This document shows positions 16,629 through 25,462 of a stretch of 64,000 nucleotides of DNA, piece after piece; the first letter of the stretch is position 1; every line of letters starts with the position of its first letter. The position numbers and the translations under genes are program-made. A model generated the notes under the pieces. That model did not search any database, was not told the DNA's origin, and saw nothing but the letters and a program-made list of their open reading frames with translations. The DNA is from Lachnospiraceae bacterium AF51-6-b8A (GTDB lineage Bacteria; Bacillota; Clostridia; Lachnospirales; Lachnospiraceae), in the NCBI GenBank assembly GCA_027682585.1, contig JAQCZH010000002.1, positions 625,862 through 689,861 of the forward strand. Direction: 5' to 3'.

Positions 16629-18676
16629 TACAAATCTCCTTTATTTACATGCTCGTCAATCAGTTCTATCAGCTTTTGCTTGACTTCATCAATATCAGCT
16701 CCCGGGATCTGAGCTCCCGCAATGTTGAGATGACCGCCGCCGCCCAGCTGCTCCATCAATTTCTGCACATCCACCTCATCAATGGATCTGGCGGATATAT
16801 AGACCTTGCCTCTATAGTCAGTAATCACAAACGACGCCTTAATTCCGACGATATTCAGCAGTTCATTCGCCGCCTGTGCCCCCACAATAGTCGGAGATTC
16901 CACATCCATGGTCTCACAGACCGCCACAGCATAGTGATCATGATAGACCTCCGAATCACGAACCACCTGTGCCCTGGCCTTATAGGTCGCCATATCCTCG
17001 CGAAGCATCTTGCGAACCCGGATCACATCGGCGCCATTTCTCCGAAGATAAGCCGCCGCCTCGAAAGTGCGAACTCCGACCTTGGCCGCGAAATTATCCG
17101 TATCAATCAGAATGCCCGCGTAAATGCAATCTGCCTCTGCGGGCCGCAACTGTACCTTCTCCGAAAAATACTGCAGAACTTCTGCAATCATCTCACAGGC
17201 GGAGGAAGCATAGGGCTCAATGTAACTTAAGACCGGATTCTGCACGACCTCCTCCCCCTGACGATGGTGATCAAAAACCACAATATGGCGGGTTCGGTTG
17301 AGCAGATCCGGCGCCACCGTATAGTTGGGCCGATTGGTATCCACAACCACAACCAGCGCATGCTTGTCAACAATCTGCAGGGCCTCCTCCGGACTGATAA
17401 TCATGTGCTCCGGATATCCCCGCTCCCCGGTGAAGAGGGAGACCAACGGGCGCAGAGAAGAAGTCACCGTGTCGACGACGATCCTGGCTTCTTTCCCCAG
17501 TTCCCGAGCTGCCACATAGACGCCGACCGCCGCCCCAAACGCGTCAATATCTGTGATTTTATGCCCCATCACAAGAATGGTATCGCGGGAAGTCATAATC
17601 TCCCGCAGGGCCTGTGCCTTAACCCGGGCCTTAACTCGGGTATTCTTCTCTACCTCTCTGCCCCGGATGCCATAATAGCGAATCTCATCCCCAGACTTAA
17701 TGGCAGCCTGCGATCCTCCGCGGCCCAAGGCCAGATCCATGGCAGCTCTGGCATACTCTGTATTCTGCGTATAGCTCCTGCCCCCCAGGCCAATACCAAT
17801 GGACAGGGTGATCTCATTGTCGTTACCGGCCTTGGTATTCTTGATCTCTTCCAGAATCGAGAATTGATCTTCTTCCATTCTGGCCAGATACTTGCGCTGG
17901 AACAAAACGATGTACTTGTCGCGGTCATTTTTGCGAACAATGGCGTCGGAACTCTGAAAATATTTGTTGACCTTGCGGTCAATCAGAGCGACCAGAAGAG
18001 CCCGGCGCACCGCCTCGACGGAATCAATGGTCTCCTCATAGTTATCAATACTGACCTGCGCAACCACGAGTTCCTGATCAATATTCTTCTGACGCAGGCT
18101 TACAAGTCTGGTCTCATCAAAGAGCATAAAGGCGATAACCCTGTCCATGCTGAGATTGAGAGCACTGGTCGCCTGTCTCTTCTCTCTGAAGTTGTCAATG
18201 GTCAGCTGCTGCAGGGTAGCCCGATAGGAGTGATGATTGCTCTTCAAATCAAAGATCAGGGGATCCTCGCCGATTGCCGCAATGCGATCCTTGTTGATTT
18301 CTCCGAAGAGAGAAGTGACGGATTTCTGGAAGTCAGCGTCCTCTCCTGCCAGCTGAAAGAAAGCTTCGTTGCGCCAGAGGAAGCGCCCGTTGGTATCCAG
18401 GAGGGCATATGGGATTTCCAGCTTGCCCAGCAGTTCCTTCTGAACCGTCCCGTAACGGGTGGCAAAATTGATGATTTCCCGGTTGAGTTGTTCTCTGTTC
18501 CAGCGGTAGAAAGCCCAAATCACCAGAGCATAGACCAGAATACATGGCACCGCGAAAAGAGCTAGTTTTAAGTTGAGAAAAAAGAGGACAATATCACCGA
18601 GCACAAAGAGGACGATGACATAGAGCGGAGCCTTCAGATAGTGGTCCAGCTTGCCTCTGTAGATCAAAGTGTTCAC
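16628..18676 (-). CDS. gdpP: c-di-AMP phosphodiesterase GdpP (DHH/DHHA1)
   Basis: Membrane-bound hydrolase of the second messenger c-di-AMP to pApA, 682 residues. Two N-terminal membrane helices (about 13-55), a PAS-like domain (about 80-170), a degenerate GGDEF domain without the GGDEF signature (DRDKYIVLFQRKYLA), then DHH (VMGHKITDIDAFGAA, VVVVDTNRP, VVFDHHRQGEE) and DHHA1 with GGGGHLNIAGAQ. All DHH metal ligands appear intact. It is the first gene of the operon with rplI and dnaB, an arrangement conserved in Firmicutes. c-di-AMP controls wall and potassium homeostasis, which links it to the GH18 leader in this window. Confidence 0.95.
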   Translation of the reverse strand: MNTLIYRGKLDHYLKAPLYVIVLFVLGDIVLFFLNLKLALFAVPCILVYALVIWAFYRWNREQLNREIINFATRYGTVQKELLGKLEIPYALLDTNGRFLWRNEAFFQLAGEDADFQKSVTSLFGEINKDRIAAIGEDPLIFDLKSNHHSYRATLQQLTIDNFREKRQATSALNLSMDRVIAFMLFDETRLVSLRQKNIDQELVVAQVSIDNYEETIDSVEAVRRALLVALIDRKVNKYFQSSDAIVRKNDRDKYIVLFQRKYLARMEEDQFSILEEIKNTKAGNDNEITLSIGIGLGGRSYTQNTEYARAAMDLALGRGGSQAAIKSGDEIRYYGIRGREVEKNTRVKARVKAQALREIMTSRDTILVMGHKITDIDAFGAAVGVYVAARELGKEARIVVDTVTSSLRPLVSLFTGERGYPEHMIISPEEALQIVDKHALVVVVDTNRPNYTVAPDLLNRTRHIVVFDHHRQGEEVVQNPVLSYIEPYASSACEMIAEVLQYFSEKVQLRPAEADCIYAGILIDTDNFAAKVGVRTFEAAAYLRRNGADVIRVRKMLREDMATYKARAQVVRDSEVYHDHYAVAVCETMDVESPTIVGAQAANELLNIVGIKASFVITDYRGKVYISARSIDEVDVQKLMEQLGGGGHLNIAGAQIPGADIDEVKQKLIELIDEHVNKGDL

Positions 18677-19008
18677 TGCCTTATCTCCTTTTTATCCGCT
18701 TCTGGTTCCCTTCGGGTTCTCAATCACCACCCAATGGGAGACAGAAGACCAAATATAGTATAGCATTTGCCCCAATTCCTGGCTATATCTGCCGATCCAT
18801 ACGACCCATGAAGATCCCCCTGTCGGAATGCGGAATCCGGGCAGCTCATGAAAATTCCTGCCGAAACACAAAATATGTGCAGCCTGCCAAAACTCCCCCT
18901 CTTTTTTTGACGCTCTGCCCATAGGCGCTCCCGAAGACATTTCCTATAATAAAAAAGACAAGACAATCGGACGGACGGGGGTTCGTTCGTATAGAGAAGG
19001 AGAACACT
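18677..19008. other. divergent intergenic region between gdpP and the ABC ATPase gene
   Basis: This carries the promoters of two divergent transcripts. A good -10 box CTATAAT (18944-18950) precedes the ABC ATPase, but no -35 box lies at the normal spacing, so an activator may be needed. A TATACT-like -10 for gdpP is visible on the minus strand near 18757-18765. No ORF here has supporting signals. Confidence 0.4.
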
Positions 19009-20121
19009 ATGTCAGAAGTAACACTGAAAAATGTCTGCAAGGTCTACCCCAACGGGTTCCAGGCCGTTAAAGACTTCAACCTTGAGATTCAGGACAAGGA
19101 GTTCATCATCTTCGTCGGACCTTCCGGATGCGGTAAGTCAACGACTCTCCGCATGGTTGCAGGTCTGGAGGAGATTTCCTCCGGTGACCTCATGATCGAC
19201 GGCAAGCGCATGAATGACGTCGAGCCCAAGGATCGTGATATCGCCATGGTCTTTCAGAACTACGCTCTCTATCCTCACATGACCGTATATGACAATATGG
19301 CTTTCGGTCTCAAGCTCCGCAAGGTTCCCAAGGACGAGATTGACAAGAAGGTCCGTGAGGCCGCAAAGATTCTCGACCTGGAAGCCCTCCTGGAACGCAA
19401 GCCCGCCGCTCTCTCCGGCGGCCAGAGACAGCGTGTCGCCATGGGACGTGCCATCGTGCGTAACCCCAAGGTCTTCCTCATGGACGAGCCCCTGTCCAAC
19501 CTGGACGCCAAGCTTCGTGTCCAGATGCGAATTGAGATCGCCAAGCTCCATGCGAGACTGGGTGCCACCATCATCTATGTAACCCATGATCAGACCGAGG
19601 CCATGACCCTCGGTACCAGAATCGTCGTTATGAGCGCCGGTGTCGTTCAGCAGACAGATACTCCCGAGAACCTCTACAATCATCCCGCCAACCTCTTCGT
19701 TGCGACCTTCATCGGTTCTCCCCAGATGAACATCATGGATGTCAAGCTGGAGGATAAGGACGGCAAGCTGGTTGCCAAGACCGTTGTCGGTGATCACGAG
19801 CTGACCATCCCTGAGAACAAGCAGGCACAGCTGAAGGCTTACGCCGGCAAGCAGGTCAAGATGGGCATCCGTCCCGAGGACATCTACGACGCCAATTACG
19901 CTGAGGGAGTCAACCAGAACGACGTCATCAAGGCAAGCATCCGTGTATATGAGCTTCTTGGCGCTGAGGTCTTCCTCTACTTTGATTTCGGCGGTGTCCA
20001 GATGACCGCCCGCGTCAACCCCAACACAACCATCCGCCAGGGACAGGAAGCCACCTTCGCTCTGGATATGGAGAAGGCACATTTCTTCGATCTGGAGACC
20101 GAGAAGACAATCTGCGACTGA
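19009..20121 (+). CDS. carbohydrate ABC transporter ATPase, MsmX/UgpC type
   Basis: Cytoplasmic ATP-hydrolysing subunit of CUT1 sugar importers, 370 residues. Walker A GPSGCGKST, Q-loop MVFQNYALYPHMTVYDNM, signature LSGGQRQRVAMGRA, Walker B VFLMDEPLSNLDAKLR and the H-loop THDQ are complete. A C-terminal TOBE/MalK-type regulatory domain follows. No permease or binding-protein gene is adjacent, so it is probably a shared MsmX-like ATPase that energises several sugar transporters encoded elsewhere. The codon usage is strongly biased toward C-ending codons, consistent with high expression. AAGGAGA precedes the ATG and a strong terminator follows. Confidence 0.95.
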   Translation: MSEVTLKNVCKVYPNGFQAVKDFNLEIQDKEFIIFVGPSGCGKSTTLRMVAGLEEISSGDLMIDGKRMNDVEPKDRDIAMVFQNYALYPHMTVYDNMAFGLKLRKVPKDEIDKKVREAAKILDLEALLERKPAALSGGQRQRVAMGRAIVRNPKVFLMDEPLSNLDAKLRVQMRIEIAKLHARLGATIIYVTHDQTEAMTLGTRIVVMSAGVVQQTDTPENLYNHPANLFVATFIGSPQMNIMDVKLEDKDGKLVAKTVVGDHELTIPENKQAQLKAYAGKQVKMGIRPEDIYDANYAEGVNQNDVIKASIRVYELLGAEVFLYFDFGGVQMTARVNPNTTIRQGQEATFALDMEKAHFFDLETEKTICD

Positions 20122-20164
20122 TTGGCCAAATATGAGTTAACTGCTCAGATCATACTGTAATTTC

Positions 20165-20207
20165 GAGAGGCTGTGGAGAAATGAAACCCATTTCTCCACA
20201 GCCTCTC
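20165..20207 (+). terminator. strong rho-independent terminator after the ABC ATPase gene
   Basis: A 19-bp stem, from GAGAGGCTGTGG to its complement CCACAGCCTCTC, with a short AAACC-centred loop, followed by TTTACC. Confidence 0.9.
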
Positions 20208-20255
20208 TTTACCTCACCTTTATCCTTCCCATCAAAACATTTTAACTTTCATCAT

Positions 20256-20284
20256 TTGGGAAAATACATACAAAGCGATATACT
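20256..20284 (+). promoter_or_regulatory. promoter of the PucR/CdaR-type regulator
   Basis: TTGGGA (20256-20261) and TATACT (20279-20284) are 17 bp apart. The start codon is 64 bp downstream. Confidence 0.55.
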
Positions 20285-20348
20285 GAATTCAGTTGTTTTT
20301 ATTTCCTGCCAATGATCAGGCAGCAGCAGACTTTCCGGGGGATTCGGC

Positions 20349-21254
20349 ATGAGCGATTCCAAAGAAATTCAAAATTTACTGGACCAGTTACAGGAGAGCA
20401 CGGGGCTTCCGCTTCAACTCGGCTCCGCGCAGACTGCCCTTTCTGAGATGACCGACAGCGATGCAACCGTCAACAGGCTGCGCGAACTCCTGCGACTGAC
20501 CAAGTCCAGTCGGGACAAGCACTACTTCCTTCGCCGCTATCTGACCGGCCAACTGGAAGAAGATGAGATCGCCGGCGGCTTTGCCCGCCATCACATCCAG
20601 ACAGATGCCAGACGAGCTCTTCTTCTGGTAGCTTTCCCCGAGGATCTGACCGAGGAAACCAGAAGCATTCTCAGCTCCATCTTCCCCCGCAGCCAGGTCT
20701 CTCCTCTTGCTATGGGGAGAGACCGGATTCTCTTAATTGTCAAAGACAGACGGTCCTCTCTTCCCTCTATGGTATCCACCTTACTTGATACGATGGCCTC
20801 AGAAGCTATGATCCGTATCAAAGTGGTCTATTCGGATCAGTCAGAAACAATGGCGCGCCTGCCCGCGGCTTATCAGGATCTGCTGACCAGCCTGATCATC
20901 GGCAGCACCTTCTATCCGGCCGAACAGATCTACGAGGCTGAGTCTCTTGGACTGGCTCGCCTGATCCACCGCCTGCCGGAGGACGTCTGCCAGCGCTACA
21001 TGAGAGAGCATTTCTCGGATTACGATTTCGGACAAATGGATCCCGACACCCTGCGGGCCATTCACACCCTCTTCAAGAATAATCTGAGTCTCTCTGAGAC
21101 AGCCCGTCAGCTCTTCGTTCACCGCAATACTCTGGCTTACCGCCTGGATAAGTTCCAGAAGGCTTCCGGCCTCGATGTGCGCAGCTTCGACGAGGCTATC
21201 ACCTGCCGGATCGGCATGATGATCTGGCAAAAGCTCCATCAGAAGTCGCGGTGA
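20349..21254 (+). CDS. PucR/CdaR-type helix-turn-helix regulator
   Basis: Probable transcription factor of 301 residues. The C-terminal 60 residues match the PucR C-terminal helix-turn-helix (LRAIHTLFKNNLSLSETARQ, LFVHRNTLAYRLDKFQKASG, DEAITCRIGMMI). The first 230 residues form an unassigned sensory region with weak similarity to CdaR-like GGDEF-related folds. It lies just after the sugar ATPase gene with its own promoter, so control of carbohydrate uptake is a reasonable guess from position only. Confidence 0.8.
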   Translation: MSDSKEIQNLLDQLQESTGLPLQLGSAQTALSEMTDSDATVNRLRELLRLTKSSRDKHYFLRRYLTGQLEEDEIAGGFARHHIQTDARRALLLVAFPEDLTEETRSILSSIFPRSQVSPLAMGRDRILLIVKDRRSSLPSMVSTLLDTMASEAMIRIKVVYSDQSETMARLPAAYQDLLTSLIIGSTFYPAEQIYEAESLGLARLIHRLPEDVCQRYMREHFSDYDFGQMDPDTLRAIHTLFKNNLSLSETARQLFVHRNTLAYRLDKFQKASGLDVRSFDEAITCRIGMMIWQKLHQKSR

Positions 21255-21297
21255 ACTTACGCCGCCAAGACAAGCAATACTGTATTTTAAATGAATC

Positions 21298-21312
21298 TTT
21301 GATATCATCAAA
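21298..21312. promoter_or_regulatory. candidate operator of the ImmA-DUF4411 module
   Basis: TTTGAT and ATCAAA form a perfect inverted repeat around ATC, 29 bp before the start codon of the XRE/ImmA gene. An autoregulated antitoxin-like operon would carry its operator here. Confidence 0.45.
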
Positions 21313-21341
21313 CTAGCTGCAGATGAAAGGAGGTAGAAACT

Positions 21342-22502
21342 ATGCCAACTGTAAATGTAAAGATACAACCCACTATCATTAGCTGGGCGATGAGCCGGAC
21401 CAGCGAAGAACAACTGGGAACGAAATTACTAAGCAATATTCAGCAATGGCTTAGCGGCACAAAAACGCCTACCTTCAATCAAATAGAGACTTTTAGTCGA
21501 AAGGCGAATATCCCTCTCGGCTATTTCTTCTTGCAAACACCGCCTGTCGAGGATATTAAGTTATTAGAATATAGGACTGTCGATAGTATAGAACTCGCTA
21601 ATCCAAGCAGGAACTTAATTGATACGATAAATGAGATGGAGAGAGTTCAAGATTGGATGAGAGAATATCGCCAAGATACGGGCTTTGACGCTCTCCCTCT
21701 GGTTGGTCGTCTAAAAGGCCAGACTGAGCCTAAACAAATCGCCGAAAAAATAAGAGCGGATCTAAATTTAGGGCTGGAGTGGTATGCCCATTATAAAAAT
21801 CCGGCAGAATCTTTCAAATATATCAGAGGTCTTTTGGATGAAAGTGGTGTAGTCGTAATGCTCAATGGCATTGTTGGAGCAAATAATCATCGTGCATTGA
21901 GTATTGACGAGTTTAGAGCCTTTGCCATCATCGATGAATGGGCCCCTCTGATTTTTATCAATAGTGCTGACTCTCAGGGCGCAAAGCTGTTTTCCTTATT
22001 TCATGAGATTGCCCATATATGGTTCGGAGTAGATGATCTCTATAACGACAGAAAAAACAGTCCTCATGTTCAGCCACTGGAAGTTATTTGTAATGCTGTG
22101 GCAAGCGAGTTAATAGCCCCTCTTGATGTGTTTTTAGATAAGTGGAGATATCTTTCTGCATTAGATAAGCGGGAAAGAATCTCTCTGCTGGCAAAGACCT
22201 TTAAATGTAGTGAAAGTGTCATTGCCAGGAGGGCATTTGATACCAACAAGATCAGCAAAAAAATGTACAATGACGTTGTTGCAGAAGGTATTGAGGCATA
22301 TAAAATACAAAAAGACAGCAAGGGATCTGGTGGTGGAGACTACTATAACACCGCGAAATCTCGACTTGATGGATGTTTTGTACGGGCACTTTGCGAAAGC
22401 ATTACCTCTGGCAGAACAACATTCACAGAAGCTTACAGACTGACAAACACCAATAGAAAGACCTTTCCAGAAGTTGCTATGCGTCTTGGAGGGGGGATTT
22501 GA
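21342..22502 (+). CDS. XRE-like HTH / ImmA-IrrE metallopeptidase (antitoxin-like)
   Basis: 386 residues. An N-terminal XRE-like region (residues 1-70, with QWLSGTKTPTFNQIETFSRKAN and IPLGYFFLQTPP) is joined to an ImmA/IrrE zinc peptidase whose active site is HEIAH (H221-E222-H225) in LFHEIAHIWFG. A helical C-terminal region has the EAYRLTNTNRKTF motif seen in COG2856 proteins. Such XRE-COG2856 proteins are typical partners of toxins and phage regulators. AGGAGG is ten bases before the ATG. The stop shares one base with the start of the PIN gene, so the pair forms one operon. Base composition is AT-richer than flanking genes, suggesting transfer. Confidence 0.87.
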   Translation: MPTVNVKIQPTIISWAMSRTSEEQLGTKLLSNIQQWLSGTKTPTFNQIETFSRKANIPLGYFFLQTPPVEDIKLLEYRTVDSIELANPSRNLIDTINEMERVQDWMREYRQDTGFDALPLVGRLKGQTEPKQIAEKIRADLNLGLEWYAHYKNPAESFKYIRGLLDESGVVVMLNGIVGANNHRALSIDEFRAFAIIDEWAPLIFINSADSQGAKLFSLFHEIAHIWFGVDDLYNDRKNSPHVQPLEVICNAVASELIAPLDVFLDKWRYLSALDKRERISLLAKTFKCSESVIARRAFDTNKISKKMYNDVVAEGIEAYKIQKDSKGSGGGDYYNTAKSRLDGCFVRALCESITSGRTTFTEAYRLTNTNRKTFPEVAMRLGGGI

Positions 22503-23023
22503 TGGATAAACAGGAAATCTTTCTTATTGATTCAAATGCACTCATAACGCCATTCAGGTTTTATTATGCGTTTGATTTAGTTCCGCCATATTGGAAAGAA
22601 CTAAAAAAGCATCTTGTTTCTGGAGAAGTGGTAATACTTGACGCAGTGAAGGATGAGATAGAAAAGGGACAGGACGACCTGTCAAAATGGCTTTCCGGTG
22701 TGAGTCATCTTGCTATTGTACCTAAAATAACGGAGCAGACCGTAAAAGAATACCAAAATGTGATGCAGTTTGTGGCCAGTTCCGGATATTATACAGAAAG
22801 AGCGCTGACATCATGGGCCCCGGAAAACATTGCGGATCCTTGGCTGATTGCTTCAGCGAAAGCAAATGGATATACACTCGTAACTCAGGAAGTAAGGTCT
22901 CGTGGATTAAGCAAAAAAACTCCCAACAAGTCTGCCAAAATTCCAGATGTCGCGGAGTATTTAGGTGTAAAGGCAATAGATATTTTTGAAATGATGCGTA
23001 GATTAGGGATTATCATCCGGTAA
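22502..23023 (+). CDS. DUF4411 family PIN-domain protein (toxin-like)
   Basis: 173 residues with a PIN-like ribonuclease fold of the DUF4411 type. Acidic residues expected at the metal site are seen in FLIDSNALITP, in LDAVKDEIEKG and in NIADPWLIASAKANGYTLVTQE. The ATG at 22502 shares its A with the upstream stop (TGATG), and GGAGGGG lies at the right distance. Pairing with an XRE/ImmA protein is a recurrent toxin-antitoxin-like arrangement, so an RNA-cutting toxin neutralised by the upstream protein is inferred, not shown. A convergent hairpin follows. Confidence 0.8.
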   Translation: MDKQEIFLIDSNALITPFRFYYAFDLVPPYWKELKKHLVSGEVVILDAVKDEIEKGQDDLSKWLSGVSHLAIVPKITEQTVKEYQNVMQFVASSGYYTERALTSWAPENIADPWLIASAKANGYTLVTQEVRSRGLSKKTPNKSAKIPDVAEYLGVKAIDIFEMMRRLGIIIR

Positions 23024-23093
23024 ATATCAGATGAGTGCAAATGACATAGAGACATCATATTAGATCCTTTTCGGTAGTATTATTCTCTATGTT

Positions 23094-23122
23094 GGATGGG
23101 CGAGTTAAATCTCTGCCCATCC
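23094..23122. terminator. convergent terminator between the PIN gene and the lipoprotein gene
   Basis: GGATGGGC (23094-23101) pairs with GCCCATCC (23115-23122), and the stem can extend outward with GT/AC. The T tracts on either side are weak. Confidence 0.6.
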
Positions 23123-23141
23123 GACTGATTGAAAAAGTAAT

Positions 23142-24023
23142 TCAGTTATGGTTTTTTGCATCAACAGAAACGCAGAAGGAACTAGTATCCTTTCTATAAT
23201 AAATATAAAGAACATATCCATCAGAATTTTCTGCTTTATATGATCCAGAATAACTTTGTGGCTTTGAAGTATAGCCTGCCTCTTTACAATTTTTGATATA
23301 GGAATTGAATTGATCTGGGGATACACCAAATACTTCAAATGAGAATGAATTTTCATAGTCACTTAGGGTTCTTATAACTTTAGCTTCTGGTTTTGGAATT
23401 TTGTTACCAAGTTCTGTTTGCGACCACTGAATTGCCTGTTCGGTTTCTGAGCCTGATGAATATTTTTTGGAGTCAAAATCATAATATTCAGTATGAATTT
23501 TCCCATCATCAACATACTTGATAGTTGCAATATCTGGAACAAACATATTATAAAGATCCATGCCGTTTATAGGATAACCATAGCCATAATAACACGCAAT
23601 GTTTGAAGCACTTTCGTCAGGATTAATGACCTTGGTAACGTTAGTGTACATAGTAATCGGTTCACTTTTTATTCGTTCAAGAGTTTTGTCATCAACTTTG
23701 AAATTGTTTTTGAGGTCGAAATAAAACTTTGATTTATCATCGTCAGTAAGCCCTTCCTTCGTTTTAAAAGTAAGCTTAAAATCGACCAGAATATATTTTG
23801 ACTTATTTTTGATATTAGTATATACAGAGCGATGTCCGTCGTCGATACCCTCATCAATTTCCCAATTTAGGTCTTCTATTTTTATTCTTGATTTTGAACT
23901 GCCCTCGGTGGATTCTTTAGATGCGGGTCTTGTGTCGTTGGAATTAGAATTACCGCATCCAACAAAAACTATTGTAATACTAAGCATCAGTATGAGAACA
24001 AAAATAGATTTGTTTTTTGACAT
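23142..24023 (-). CDS. secreted lipoprotein with the same repeat module as its neighbour
   Basis: 293 residues. A type II signal peptide (KNKSIFVLILMLSITIVFVGC, lipobox VGC) is followed by a Ser/Thr/Asn-rich linker, so the protein should be lipid-anchored outside the membrane. A middle region (about 50-190) with FxxLKNN and YYGYGYP is not recognised. The last ~95 residues carry a module (FxxYIKNCKEAGY, SGSYKAENSDGYVLYIYY) also found twice in the next gene. From memory the neighbours belong with DUF6591-type proteins. Function unknown. AT-rich, within the accessory islet. Confidence 0.75.
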   Translation of the reverse strand: MSKNKSIFVLILMLSITIVFVGCGNSNSNDTRPASKESTEGSSKSRIKIEDLNWEIDEGIDDGHRSVYTNIKNKSKYILVDFKLTFKTKEGLTDDDKSKFYFDLKNNFKVDDKTLERIKSEPITMYTNVTKVINPDESASNIACYYGYGYPINGMDLYNMFVPDIATIKYVDDGKIHTEYYDFDSKKYSSGSETEQAIQWSQTELGNKIPKPEAKVIRTLSDYENSFSFEVFGVSPDQFNSYIKNCKEAGYTSKPQSYSGSYKAENSDGYVLYIYYRKDTSSFCVSVDAKNHN

Positions 24024-24213
24024 GATTTTGCCTTTCTATAAATGATAAAGATTGCAGAAGCAATACTCTGTTTATATGTAATTATGGAGCCATCCGCCTT
24101 AGGTTTATGCTTGATCGTTAACTGCAGACCAGTTGATTGCTCTTTCCCACGGCCATTACATATTAGCCTTCAATATGAAAATTTTTCGCAATCGGCTAAA
24201 ACCATCGGAATGA
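24024..24213. other. intergenic region of the accessory islet
   Basis: This AT-rich sequence lies upstream of the lipoprotein gene and presumably holds its promoter. Nothing else is recognisable. Confidence 0.4.
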
Positions 24214-24244
24214 AATGCCAAACTGATTCTCTCAGCCTGGCATT
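24214..24244 (-). terminator. possible terminator after the zinc-ribbon gene
   Basis: AATGCCA (24214-24220) pairs with TGGCATT (24238-24244), 29 bp past the stop codon, with a T-containing tract after it on the minus strand. Confidence 0.4.
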
Positions 24245-24272
24245 CCTGGACCAATTAAACAATCAAACGGAT

Positions 24273-25425
24273 TTACTGCACTTCAAGTAGCTTCTTGCTG
24301 ACTCTCGCCTGTACATCAATATAGTACGCTGTCTCGGCGTCATTCATGCCATCGCTCTTCCATTGGTCAAACTTATTGATCGTTTCTGCATATTGGCTCA
24401 TCATCTTCGAATAGTTGGCAAGCAACTTGGGATCGCTCGGATTCGCTTTATACTTCTTCATAAAATCCACATATTTATTCATAAACGCTTCATAGCTATC
24501 CATAGCAGATTTAAAGTCAGCGCGAATTTTAGTTGAATCTGCCTTGTTCTCTTGGGGTTTCTGTTCCTGCTGAGAACCATCTGATGCCTTTTCAGAACTT
24601 GATTGCTGAGACGAAGCTACATCTTTGCCCTTTGGTGCATGAATTTCAACTGACATAATGTTGTTTCCAACATAAGTAAGAGAGACATGGTATCCCTCGT
24701 TATTATCAGCGTAATAAGATCTCTCCCCTTTGTTATACTTTACGTTAAACCCTCTGGAAGAGCATTCCGCAACATACTGATCATAATCTGCTTTACTGGT
24801 GTCGCTTATGTATAGCTGAAAGCTCTCATCACTTTCATATGAAATTTTTCCCTTCAGCGATTTTGGCGTCGGAAGAACCTTTCCGAGCGTGCTTGTAGGC
24901 CACGTGATCTCCCCAAATGTCATAGGCGCTTGTAAGTCAATCGATATGTCATCACTGCTATGACTCAAATGCAATTTGAAGCCTTTGGAATTGTATGCTT
25001 CATATGTACCTGATGACTGTACAGGATCAATTGTAAATCCTTTTGCACTACAATCATCTTTATATTTCTGATACTGATCATCTTTGACTCCCATAAGAGA
25101 AACCGATAATTTCTCACTTGTGTTTATACTGAGATTTCCCCTTGTTGAAGGAGGTTTTGGGAGCTCTTCCTTTAAGACAATTTTCGACCAGTCGATTCTT
25201 TTTCCCCCGTTCCTCCCCGGTCGAATCAAATATATGATGAAGACTGCCAGAACAAGAATAAGATAGAACCACCACTTCTTATAGATCGGCTTTTGGGGCT
25301 TCTTGTGTCGCTCACTTCCCGTTTCTATCGGATTTTGTGTGACATTTATACCCCCCCTCGGCTTTTGTCCCGCATTTCGGGCAGAAACTTCCCTCAAACT
25401 CATTTCCGCATTTCTGACATTTCAT
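24273..25425 (-). CDS. zinc-ribbon membrane protein (DUF6591-like), frame broken at a G7 tract
   Basis: Translation should begin at the ATG at 25425, eight bases after AAGGAGG, giving a zinc ribbon with C3, C6, C15 and C18 (MKCQKCGNEF, FCPKCGTKAE). That frame stops at 25312. The long frame (376 codons, 24273-25403) is reached only by dropping one G from the run of seven at 25357-25351. It then encodes a linker, one membrane helix (WWFYLILVLAVFIIYLI), two copies of an extracellular module (YQKYKDDCSAKGF...GTYEAYNSKGF and YDQYVAECSSRGF...SYYADNNEGY), a Gln/Lys/Ser linker and a helical end (DSYEAFMNKYVDFMKKYK). The layout is a normal single protein, so this is a phase-variable gene, a pseudogene or a sequencing error. 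Confidence 0.75.
25351..25357 (-). repeat. G7 homopolymer at the frameshift point
   Basis: Seven consecutive C on the plus strand (G on the coding strand) at the junction of the zinc-ribbon frame and the downstream frame. Six G, or nine by slippage, would restore one continuous reading frame. Confidence 0.9.
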
Positions 25426-25462
25426 TTCTTTTTCCTCCTTAAAAATGTCTATCCACACACCC

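Noticed and set aside
17264..18565. 433-codon open frame antisense to gdpP
   Set aside because: It is a shadow of a real, motif-complete gene on the other strand.
19138..20082. 314-codon open frame antisense to the sugar ABC ATPase
   Set aside because: It exists because the ATPase gene uses a strongly biased codon set; it has no ribosome site and resembles no protein family.
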